DNA of 53,910 nucleotides from Blautia sp. MSJ-19 (GTDB lineage: Bacteria > Bacillota > Clostridia > Lachnospirales > Lachnospiraceae). The notes under the pieces were generated by a model. It saw only the letters and a list, made by a program, of their open reading frames with translations, had not been told where the DNA came from and did not search any database. How positions within the stretch are numbered: the first letter of the stretch is position 1; the number at the start of each line of letters is the position of its first letter. Where the stretch lies: contig NZ_JAHLQA010000021.1 of the NCBI RefSeq assembly GCF_018918125.1, positions 1 through 53,910 on the forward strand, in the 5' to 3' direction. This document shows positions 29,295 to 37,289 of this stretch, piece after piece. The translations under genes and the position numbers were made by a program.

Positions 29295-29343
29295 ATTATT
29301 CTCCTTTACCTGAACTTAATATGTTTTCATCATATTGACACCG

Positions 29344-29382
29344 TGTAAAGTTCTCACCAGCATTCTGTTAAATCTTTGTAAA
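29344..29382 (-). promoter_or_regulatory. Pho-box-like direct repeats upstream of the Na/Pi operon
   Basis: On the minus strand TTTACA (29377-29382), TTAACA (29366-29371) and TTTACA (29344-29349) fall at offsets 0, 11 and 33, with a degenerate CTGGTG at 22. Bacillus PhoP binds TT(A/T/C)ACA-type repeats with 11-bp periodicity, so this is a candidate PhoP/PhoB operator. Confidence 0.6.
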
Positions 29383-29420
29383 ATCGACTTTTATCGAAAA
29401 AGTTCTTTTCATGTATCTTT

Positions 29421-29921
29421 TTAGAAACTGCGGATATTTTCATCCTCATCTCCGGTCTTATCAATGGACTTGATGATCAGATAATAGCTGACATTTTCGT
29501 TAACATTAACCAGTACACGATCACCGACCCTGTGTCCTCTGAGGGCTTTCCCGATCGGAGATTCGATGCTGACACGGTTTTCCATGGAATTTCCACGAAT
29601 AGAGGTAACGAGTTTGTATTTTTCCACTTCTCCGTCTTCCTCGAATTCTACTTCTACAATATCATCCATTCCGACTTCATCCGATTTGGATGAATCATCT
29701 ACGACAGTCGCCGTCTTAAGCATTCTCTCCAGATAGCGGATACGGCTCTCATTCTGATTCTTGTGCTTCTTAGCTGCATAATATTCGAAGTTCTCGCTTA
29801 AGTCACCCTGTGCACGGGCCTCTTTGACTGCCTCGATTGCTTCTTTACGGATAACGAGCTTACGATGTTCGATCTCTTCCTCAATTTTTTCTATATCTCT
29901 TTTTGTGAGTCTTTCTCCCAT
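29421..29921 (-). CDS. greA: transcription elongation factor GreA
   Basis: A 166-residue factor that rescues backtracked RNA polymerase. It has an N-terminal coiled coil (acidic tip AQGDLSENFEYYAAK) and a C-terminal FKBP-like domain ending with SPIGKALRGHRVGDRV. Length is slightly above the usual 157-160 because of a short tail. It is a single gene, divergent from the cysteine desulfurase. The start is preceded by an AGGAGTGAT site. Confidence 0.96.
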   Translation of the reverse strand: MGERLTKRDIEKIEEEIEHRKLVIRKEAIEAVKEARAQGDLSENFEYYAAKKHKNQNESRIRYLERMLKTATVVDDSSKSDEVGMDDIVEVEFEEDGEVEKYKLVTSIRGNSMENRVSIESPIGKALRGHRVGDRVLVNVNENVSYYLIIKSIDKTGDEDENIRSF

Positions 29922-30123
29922 TTTTTATCACTCCTGTTACTGTTTTTTATGTAGAGTATAACAGTCATGCATGATCTCTACTGTAACTTTGCCTATCAGT
30001 ATACACGAATTTCTCCGGAATGTACACCCGTACCGAAAATCCCTGATTGACAAAATCGCCAATTCATTATAGTCTTGTTTTATAGTTATTTATAGAAATT
30101 TTTTATAAATTGAGGTTAAAGTT

Positions 30124-31305
30124 ATGGCAACGATATATCTGGATCAGGCAAGCACTTCTTATCCCAAAGCTCCGTCTGTAGCACAGGCTGTTTACGACTA
30201 TCTGAATGGTTCTGCCGTCAATGTAAACCGTGGCGGCTATCAGGCCGCCTACTCCGTAGAAGGACAGATCTTTGAGACAAGAGAACAGCTTCTCCGGCTG
30301 TTTCACTTCACTTCCGGTAAAGGAAAAAATGTAATCTTCACCCCGAATATCACGACCAGTCTGAATATTCTGCTAAAAGGGCTGCTGAGATCCGGTGACC
30401 ATGTACTCGTCTCCTCCATGGAGCACAATGCAGTCATGCGTCCTCTCGTACAACTTGAAGCAGACGGCGTAACTTTTGACCGTATCCCATGCTCTGACGA
30501 CGGCTCTCTTCTTATAGAAAAGGCAGAAAAACTTCTCCGTCCGAATACCAGACTTCTCGTCTGCCTTCATGCCTCTAATGTCTGTGGAACGATGATGCCC
30601 GTGCAGAAGCTTGGTGAGTTCTGCCAGAAGCATCATCTTCTTTTCATTCTTGACACGGCACAGACAGCCGGAAGTGTTCCGATTGATATGGAAGAGCTTC
30701 ACCTGGATGCGCTTGCCTTCACCGGACATAAGGGGCTTCGCGGTCCTCAGGGAACCGGAGGCTTCCTGATCCGCAACGAACTGGCATCTCAAATCGAGCC
30801 TTTATTGAGTGGTGGCACCGGAAGTATTTCCCACACCGAAGAAGTCCCGGCCTTTCTTCCGGATCGTTTCGAACCTGGAACTCCAAACGTTCCCGGCATT
30901 CTCGGACTGCATGCAGCACTCTGCGATCTGGAGAAAACAGACATGAATGCGATCCGACAGCATGAACTGGAACTGACACAATATTTTATCAACGGGATCC
31001 TGCAGATGGATCCGACAGAATCCGTTCTTCGTATAATCGGAAAGCGCGATATCAAGGACCGCACCTCTGTTGTCTCTGTCCAGACTTTACAGATGGATAT
31101 GGCACGTGCTTCCTATGAACTGGATGTCACTTATGGAATCATGACACGCGTTGGACTTCACTGTGCCCCAAGCGCTCACAAGTCACTGGGCACTTATCCG
31201 GAGGGAACCATTCGTTTTTCTTTTGGACCGGAAAATACGCACCACGAAGTAGATTTTGCATTGCATGCCCTTGCCGAGGTGGCGGAGATTCCGCAGCACC
31301 TGTAA
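30124..31305 (+). CDS. cysteine desulfurase family protein (class V aminotransferase fold)
   Basis: A 393-residue PLP enzyme of the NifS/CsdB type. The PLP lysine is in FTGHKGLRGPQG, the DTAQTAGS aspartate holds the cofactor, and the catalytic loop cysteine is in GLHCAP. It resembles the subfamily often found with selenium metabolism genes (the EF2568-like group) more than IscS/SufS. The following LysR gene supports that link. Neither selA, selD nor iron-sulfur scaffold genes are in the window, so the exact sulfur or selenium acceptor is unknown. A TTGACA is visible at about 30045. Confidence 0.85.
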   Translation: MATIYLDQASTSYPKAPSVAQAVYDYLNGSAVNVNRGGYQAAYSVEGQIFETREQLLRLFHFTSGKGKNVIFTPNITTSLNILLKGLLRSGDHVLVSSMEHNAVMRPLVQLEADGVTFDRIPCSDDGSLLIEKAEKLLRPNTRLLVCLHASNVCGTMMPVQKLGEFCQKHHLLFILDTAQTAGSVPIDMEELHLDALAFTGHKGLRGPQGTGGFLIRNELASQIEPLLSGGTGSISHTEEVPAFLPDRFEPGTPNVPGILGLHAALCDLEKTDMNAIRQHELELTQYFINGILQMDPTESVLRIIGKRDIKDRTSVVSVQTLQMDMARASYELDVTYGIMTRVGLHCAPSAHKSLGTYPEGTIRFSFGPENTHHEVDFALHALAEVAEIPQHL

Positions 31306-31342
31306 GAGCATTTACCCATACAGCACCAAGGAGAATCACATC

Positions 31343-32239
31343 ATGGAATTTAAACAATTAGAAGCTTTTGTTGCCGTTGTAGACTACGGAAGCTTTTCCG
31401 AAGCAGCCAGAAAGCTTTATCTTACACAGCCTACGATCAGTGCACATGTCCGTTCTCTTGAGGAAGAACTGCATACCAAACTGATCATCCGTACCACCAA
31501 GAAAACAACCATCACCACAAAAGGATATCAGCTCTATGACAGTGCCGCCCGCATGCTGGAGATCCGTAACCATCTCCTGGAAAATTTCACCGGTGTGCAG
31601 AAGCATATGATCGACCTTGCAGCATCCACAATCCCGTCTTCCTATCTGCTTCCGGAGATTCTGGCTTCTTACGGCAAATCCCATCCGGACACCTATTTTC
31701 ACTCTCTTCAGGCAGACAGTGCCGAATCCATCAACCGTGTACTGGACGGAACGGTTGATCTGGCTCTGGTCGGACAGAACACCCGCGACGAAAGCTGTGT
31801 CTTTCTCCCATTCTGTCAGGATGAAATGGTAATCGCCACTCCGGTCACACGCCATTATCTGGAACTGCAGCAGAGAGAATCTGTTACATTTGAAGATTTC
31901 ATCAAAGACCCGATCATTATCCGCGAAAAAGGGTCCGGAACCAAAAAAGAAATGGATATCTTTCTGGAAAAGATCGGCATTACTTCCAGCGATCTGAATG
32001 TCATTGCACGTATGAATGATCTGGAAAGCATCAAAAAATCCATTGTCAACGGACTCGGAATCTCAATCCTGTCTGCCCGTTCTGCGATCGATCTGCAAAA
32101 AACAAAGCAGATTCTTCTTTTTCCACTTGAAGAATCTGCTCATAAAAGAACTTTTTATATTGTTTACAGTAAAAACCGCATCCTGAAACCACATGTGCGG
32201 CAGTTTATTCATTTTGTACGCGATTTCTATATTATATAA
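31343..32239 (+). CDS. LysR family transcriptional regulator (selenium-metabolism type)
   Basis: A 298-residue LysR protein with an N-terminal winged helix (QLEAFVAVVDYGSFSEAARKLYLTQ within residues 4-30) and a periplasmic-binding-type effector domain. The ATG at 31343 is chosen because AAGGAGAATC precedes it and it gives the standard MxFKQLEAF start. The N-terminus closely follows the selenium metabolism-associated LysR family. It lies 37 bases after the cysteine desulfurase gene on the same strand, which supports one transcript. Confidence 0.87.
   Translation: MEFKQLEAFVAVVDYGSFSEAARKLYLTQPTISAHVRSLEEELHTKLIIRTTKKTTITTKGYQLYDSAARMLEIRNHLLENFTGVQKHMIDLAASTIPSSYLLPEILASYGKSHPDTYFHSLQADSAESINRVLDGTVDLALVGQNTRDESCVFLPFCQDEMVIATPVTRHYLELQQRESVTFEDFIKDPIIIREKGSGTKKEMDIFLEKIGITSSDLNVIARMNDLESIKKSIVNGLGISILSARSAIDLQKTKQILLFPLEESAHKRTFYIVYSKNRILKPHVRQFIHFVRDFYII
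32097..32140 (-). terminator. minus-strand terminator embedded in the lysR coding sequence
   Basis: AGCAGATTCTTC (32106-32117) and GAAGAATCTGCT (32129-32140) form a perfect 12-bp stem with an 11-base loop. Read on the minus strand it is followed by TTTGTTTTTT. It lies about 130 bases downstream of the metallo-beta-lactamase gene, which has no other terminator. Confidence 0.65.
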
Positions 32240-32269
32240 TTCAGAATCACTTCACAGTTCCCTTTGTCT

Positions 32270-33400
32270 TTACCAGCACTTTTTGCAGGCTTCATAGCCC
32301 TGCGAAAGTGCCTGTGCTTCTGTTTCCTGTGTTGCTTTATTCGGATTCATGTTTCCGCAGTCCGGTCTGCTGTGATATTTACTTCCGGTCGCAGAAATCC
32401 ATACTGTGCGTCCCTGTGTATCAGTAGCAGTATCTGCTTCCACTGCTGCCGATGCAGAATCTGAAAAGCTGCCGGAATACTGACCATTCTGAGACGAACT
32501 GCTGTCCGTACTCTGCTGTTTTGCATCTCCCGCCGTGTAATCATTACATGGTTCCTGATTCCAGCTTATCGTATCTCCATCTGACAGAGCAATGATCGTT
32601 CCCTGTTCATCCGTGCGGTAGACCGGGATATCCATATCGCTCAGTTTTTCCATTGTAGAAGCCGCCGGATGTCCATAAGAATTATTCTGTCCGCAGCTGA
32701 TCACTGCCCAGGACGGAGTGGATGCTTCCAGAAGATCCCAGGAAGTGGAAGATGCAGAGCCATGATGTCCAAGACTTAATACATCACAGTCCAGATTCAT
32801 TCCGGTACTGATCATATCCTGTTCGCTGGTCTCTTCTGCATCCCCCATAAACATAAAACTGTTGTTTCCATTCTCCAGACGGATGACTACAGAGTTATCA
32901 TTGCTGTTCTGCGAGATTCCATCCGGTGCCATAACAGTAAAACTTCCGGTTCCGAATTCATAGGTATCGCCAACTGACGGATATTCTACGATGATTGCAT
33001 GAGCCGTTGCGGTATTCATAAATGTATTGAACAGATCAGAAGTATGTACATAATCGGAACCTAAAACATGTTCTACTTCAAAATTATCCAGGCATTTCAC
33101 CAGTCCACCCAGATGGTCTTCATCATAATGAGAAGAGATCATATAATCAATGGTCTCTACCTGCTGATTTTTCAGATACTGTACCACTTCGTCCGCATGA
33201 GATCGGTTCCCCCCGTCATAAAGAAGGTTTTCTCCACCGGACTGAACGAGGATTGCCAGTCCCTGCCCCACATCAATAAAGTGCACTGCCATATCGCCCT
33301 GACCAGATGCCTGTGCAGAAACAACACTTCCCGGTAATATCAGCATAAATGCCAGCAGTAACGACATCACATGCCGCATAAGTCTGTTTTGTTTTTTCAT
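32270..33400 (-). CDS. secreted metallo-beta-lactamase-fold protein, ComEC-C-terminal-like, with Cys/His tail
   Basis: A 376-residue protein with a signal peptide (about residues 1-32). It has a ComEC/Rec2-type metallo-hydrolase domain, recognisable from HFIDVGQG, the metal motif SHYDEDHLGG and LSLGHHGSASS. A Ser/Asp-rich linker leads to a C-terminal module with YHSRPDC and ACKKCW, an Ada-like HxxxxC...CxxC arrangement that may bind zinc. It follows the MoxR gene by 67 bases and could belong to that operon. Substrate is unknown; stand-alone relatives are suggested nucleases or phosphodiesterases. Confidence 0.85.
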   Translation of the reverse strand: MKKQNRLMRHVMSLLLAFMLILPGSVVSAQASGQGDMAVHFIDVGQGLAILVQSGGENLLYDGGNRSHADEVVQYLKNQQVETIDYMISSHYDEDHLGGLVKCLDNFEVEHVLGSDYVHTSDLFNTFMNTATAHAIIVEYPSVGDTYEFGTGSFTVMAPDGISQNSNDNSVVIRLENGNNSFMFMGDAEETSEQDMISTGMNLDCDVLSLGHHGSASSTSWDLLEASTPSWAVISCGQNNSYGHPAASTMEKLSDMDIPVYRTDEQGTIIALSDGDTISWNQEPCNDYTAGDAKQQSTDSSSSQNGQYSGSFSDSASAAVEADTATDTQGRTVWISATGSKYHSRPDCGNMNPNKATQETEAQALSQGYEACKKCW

Positions 33401-33467
33401 AATGTTCTCCTTCCTGAAACTATTCCAGGTTTCTCCATATGTCTTTGCTAGTAGCTGTTCTCCAACT

Positions 33468-34967
33468 TTACAGTTCTTCTATTCTTCTTCGTATTTCCTG
33501 ACTTGCATCTTCAAACAGCAGCTCACGGTTATAACGAACATAACGTTCACACTCATAAGTTTCAAGGAAACGTACACACGAATAATCCGTGTTGATACCA
33601 GATACAAAGATTACCATTTCCTGGCTGTTATAGAATGCTGCTTCCATGAAATCAAAAGCATATTCCAGAGTCGAACCGGATGCATCCCAGGCATCTTCCC
33701 AGGACGCACGATATTCTCCAAATGCATTCTTTAAGAGATTGAATGCCTCTTCCCAGTTCTCTGTCTGTTCTTTTTTAAGAAGTGTCTCATATCCTTCCAG
33801 TACTTCGAGAGCCTTTCGAATCGTACGGTCCTCTCTTCGCTCCAGAAGACCCTCTGTCTGTTTACGTTCTCTTTCTGCCCGCAGATTATCCACAAAATCG
33901 CCGAGACGCTGTGCGAGATTTCCACCTTCCTGTGGCTCTTTTAACGCTTTCAGCACCTCGAATACCTTTTCCAGTACTTCTTCCTGAAGAACGACCTGGC
34001 GGATTGCCTGCCGAACACCGGAAAATAACAGATTAACTACACTGACTCTTTCATCAAACGGTGCATGGGAAACTTTTTTGACCATCGCTTCTGACGGCTG
34101 TCCTTTCAGAATCTCTGCAATCTGGTAATCCTGCTGATATTTCTGATACAGTTCATAATACTCTGCAAATTCCTTTGCAATCCGTTCATGCTGGATATAC
34201 TGCTCCACTACCCCGGAAGTGATATCCTTGCCAAGCTGTTCATAAACTTCCATGATCCGTGACAGATCTTCCCAGCCACGCGGAGTCGCAAACTGTTTGC
34301 CGTCAATCGTCGTCTCCATCTGATAGAAACAGTTATTTCGAAGTTCCAGGTAGGAAAGAATTGCCGGATGGATGTTTTCTTTGAATGCATATTCTTTCCA
34401 GACGCGATAATCCGGCTCCACCATGATCTTCTTTACACGGTCCAGCGTAACCACATCAAAATCACGAACAGATTTATTGTATTCCGGTGGATTTCCCGCC
34501 GCCACAATTACCCAGCCTTCGGGAATTTCATGATTTCCAAATGTCTTGCACTGGAGAAACTGCAGCATTGCCGGGGCCAGTGTCTCAGAAACACAGTTGA
34601 TCTCGTCAATAAAAAGAATGCCCTCTGTAAGTCCCGTCTCCCGCATGCGGTCATAAATACTTGCTACGATCTCACTCATCGTATATTCTGTCGCCGAATA
34701 TTCTCTGCCGCCGTACTCTTTCTTTGAAATAAACGGAAGCCCGATCGCACTCTGACGCGTGTGATGTGTGATCGTATATGCGACCAGTGCCACCCCGCAC
34801 TCCCTGGCAGCCTGCTCCATGATCTGTGTCTTACCGATCCCCGGTGCTCCCAGAAGAAGGACCGGTCTCTGATGTACGCGCGGTATCACGTACTCCTCAT
34901 ACTCGTTTTTCAGAAGATACGCCTGTACGGTATCTATGATTTCCTGTTTTGCCTGCTTAATATTCAT
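33468..34967 (-). CDS. MoxR-type AAA ATPase
   Basis: A 499-residue protein with one N-terminal AAA module: Walker A GAPGIGKT (residues 40-47), Walker B LFIDE (118-122) and an arginine-bearing sensor region. The C-terminal half is a long, Glu-rich helical region without recognised domains. MoxR ATPases usually act as chaperones with VWA proteins, and the preceding gene encodes one; the two overlap by 11 bases. Confidence 0.87.
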   Translation of the reverse strand: MNIKQAKQEIIDTVQAYLLKNEYEEYVIPRVHQRPVLLLGAPGIGKTQIMEQAARECGVALVAYTITHHTRQSAIGLPFISKKEYGGREYSATEYTMSEIVASIYDRMRETGLTEGILFIDEINCVSETLAPAMLQFLQCKTFGNHEIPEGWVIVAAGNPPEYNKSVRDFDVVTLDRVKKIMVEPDYRVWKEYAFKENIHPAILSYLELRNNCFYQMETTIDGKQFATPRGWEDLSRIMEVYEQLGKDITSGVVEQYIQHERIAKEFAEYYELYQKYQQDYQIAEILKGQPSEAMVKKVSHAPFDERVSVVNLLFSGVRQAIRQVVLQEEVLEKVFEVLKALKEPQEGGNLAQRLGDFVDNLRAERERKQTEGLLERREDRTIRKALEVLEGYETLLKKEQTENWEEAFNLLKNAFGEYRASWEDAWDASGSTLEYAFDFMEAAFYNSQEMVIFVSGINTDYSCVRFLETYECERYVRYNRELLFEDASQEIRRRIEEL

Positions 34968-36321
34968 AATGCTCTTCTTTCCTCTCTAGTGCCCGTGTAT
35001 CCAAAATCAGCTTGATTGCCCATGGCGGCACATCCACATCCCGGTAATCATCTTTCATAAAAATAAATGCGGTATCATACGGCGGCATCTTTGCCGGAAA
35101 GGTTCCGTATCCGTCCGTAAAATACAGAAGCCCGCGTAGCCGCTGGAATGTCCCCATTCTTAACAGCTGGTCTACATAAGCGAATGCCGGGCGGAAATCC
35201 GTTCCGCCAAATCCCCGGATCGTAAAATCCTGAAGATACGCTTCCATCTCCCGCTGGTTATGTATCACCTGGTCATCCTGTATCTTCTCATCACACTGAA
35301 TGATGTGTACCTGAATCTTTCGGAAAAAGCTCTCTGACTCAGCCAGCACGCTGTAAGTTTCCTCCAGAAAACGCCGGTTCAGGCTGCCGTTGCAGGACAT
35401 GGATGTATCCAGCACGATCACAAAATCCTCGATTTTTTTCATCTCTTTTGTTTCAAGCGGTTCGATCAGTGGCATATTGCCGTATAATTCCAGTCCCATA
35501 TGATAATAGATCGGATCAAACGAATCCATATCAACCTGCATTTCTTCTTTCAGAACAGAAAATTTCCGTAAAAACTCCCGATAATCATAACGTTTACGGT
35601 TCTCTGCCTGCAGATGCTCTATCAGTCCCGGAGACTCTCCCGCCACCTCTTTTGAAAAAAGTTCAATCTCCGTCTGCATCTTGCGACGCATCTCTTCCCA
35701 TTCTTTCTGACGGCTTGCCATCCCGCTCCTGTTCTGTGGAGTATACCAGAAATGATGATCGTCCTGCCTGAATTCCTGTTCCAGTCTGATAATCTCGTTT
35801 TCTTCGCATTCCATCAACAGATAAAACAGAGCCTCTGCAGTGAGAACGCTCTTCTTTTCTTTCCACTGGCGGTATTTTTCTCTTCGAAAACTGTTCGGAC
35901 GGATATAGACAGCCTTTTCATAAAGATCGTCCATGATATTCTCTACTGCAATATCCGCCGCCAGATTCCAGAGCCTCTGGTCACTTTCCTCTTTTACTTT
36001 CCTGCTCCACAGATGGCAGAACAGGCAGTGCAGCAGTTCATGCAGATACATGCGGTTGATCCACACTTTATTCTTCATAAAGGTATCCAGAAGCCATATC
36101 GGAGACGCATAGAGAAATTTCCCATCTGTCCCCATAACTTCTGTCTCCCCTGAAACAGCTGGCCGCAGTGCGCCAAATGCACTCTGCAAAAAACGCATCG
36201 CAACTGCCATCTCATTTCTGGAATTTTTGAGGATATCCTCGCAGATTTCTAAAGTTTCCTCTTCTTTTTTTCTCTCTTCGTGAACAAAATTTCCAAATTT
36301 GTCCCTGTCCTCTTTTTTCAC
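34957..36321 (-). CDS. VWA-like domain protein with N-terminal HExxH putative metallopeptidase domain
   Basis: A 454-residue protein. The N-terminal half carries HELLH (residues 94-98) followed by CLFCHLW, matching the putative metallopeptidase domain found in the COG3864 group. The C-terminal half is VWA-like with the metal-ion site DTSMS (305-309) and GGTDFRP (372-378). The GTG start overlaps the LRR gene stop by 4 bases (GTGA). It is the expected partner of the MoxR ATPase encoded next. Whether the HExxH domain is catalytic is unknown. Confidence 0.85.
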   Translation of the reverse strand: MKKEDRDKFGNFVHEERKKEEETLEICEDILKNSRNEMAVAMRFLQSAFGALRPAVSGETEVMGTDGKFLYASPIWLLDTFMKNKVWINRMYLHELLHCLFCHLWSRKVKEESDQRLWNLAADIAVENIMDDLYEKAVYIRPNSFRREKYRQWKEKKSVLTAEALFYLLMECEENEIIRLEQEFRQDDHHFWYTPQNRSGMASRQKEWEEMRRKMQTEIELFSKEVAGESPGLIEHLQAENRKRYDYREFLRKFSVLKEEMQVDMDSFDPIYYHMGLELYGNMPLIEPLETKEMKKIEDFVIVLDTSMSCNGSLNRRFLEETYSVLAESESFFRKIQVHIIQCDEKIQDDQVIHNQREMEAYLQDFTIRGFGGTDFRPAFAYVDQLLRMGTFQRLRGLLYFTDGYGTFPAKMPPYDTAFIFMKDDYRDVDVPPWAIKLILDTRALERKEEHYEY

Positions 36322-37289
36322 AGTTCAAATGCCTTTCTCTGTTTCCTTCCATACTTCTGCAGCTCATTCATCAGAATGCTGACCCATCTGGAATCCTCTG
36401 ACTGCTGTGCCGTTTCAAGCATTTTTTCTGTTGCTGCCCGGTCCGGTGCAAGTTCTTTCAGAATGTGCTGCATGGAATCATATGCCTTCTGTTCTCCCAG
36501 AAGCTTTACTGCCTGTAACCCGTGTTCCTTTATATAAGAAAGATATTTTTCTTTTGCCTCGTCCGTCATGCTCACCGGATAGATAATCCGGTCAAGTGCC
36601 AGATTCAGCACAATCCGTTCCTGTTCCCAGGCAACCGCGTATGGAAACAATCTGTCATACTCCAGCGTATTAAGTTTTTTGTGCACAAAGCTGTTTCTGT
36701 AACGGATGCCGCTCCCATGTACATGATTTTCCAGAATTCTGGCAGGCGTATTTTCCACACCTTCCTCAAAGAATTCCGGGAACCAGAAGCGTCCATGTTC
36801 CCCTGCTATTGTCATATCGACACACAATGTTTCCGGAAGTTCTGTCAGGAAATCCCTCAAACCGGATTCGCCTTTTGCGTCAGTCTCCATCGTGATCTGC
36901 TCCATCCTGTGACAGCCTGTCAGTGCCCCTGCCCCCAGATCCTGCATCTCACCATAAAAAGTAAGCTTCTTAAGGTGGAAACAGTTATAAAACGCATATC
37001 TGCCAATTTTTCTTAAATTTCGTGGAAGTCGAATTTCCTCTACCCGATTCCCCGCTGCCTGTGGCATATCTTCGTCAGGCTTTTCTTCCGTTCCATCTTC
37101 TGTAGAGAATTTTCCCTTTTCCTGCATGGTTTTTAATTCAGCCTGATCAATATGGTCTGAAAAAATATAGGCTCCAAGTTCTGTGACCGGCATTCCCTCC
37201 AACGTATCTGGAAGTTCTACGATCACATCGTATCCGTATACGCGATCAATGCAGATGCCGGTTTTATTTCTTCTATATAAATATATCAT
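36318..37289 (-). CDS. leucine-rich repeat (LRR_5/BspA-like) cytoplasmic protein
   Basis: A 323-residue protein without signal peptide. Its first half has LRR_5-type repeats (LEGMPVTELGAYIFSD and LPRNLRKIGRYAFYNCFHLKKL style segments, roughly residues 25-150). The second half is helical and not recognised. It overlaps the GTPase gene upstream and the VWA gene downstream by 4 bases each, so the three are translationally coupled. BspA-like repeats are usually on surface proteins; an intracellular LRR protein inside a MoxR-VWA operon suggests a recognition or adaptor role (inference). Confidence 0.75.
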   Translation of the reverse strand: MIYLYRRNKTGICIDRVYGYDVIVELPDTLEGMPVTELGAYIFSDHIDQAELKTMQEKGKFSTEDGTEEKPDEDMPQAAGNRVEEIRLPRNLRKIGRYAFYNCFHLKKLTFYGEMQDLGAGALTGCHRMEQITMETDAKGESGLRDFLTELPETLCVDMTIAGEHGRFWFPEFFEEGVENTPARILENHVHGSGIRYRNSFVHKKLNTLEYDRLFPYAVAWEQERIVLNLALDRIIYPVSMTDEAKEKYLSYIKEHGLQAVKLLGEQKAYDSMQHILKELAPDRAATEKMLETAQQSEDSRWVSILMNELQKYGRKQRKAFEL

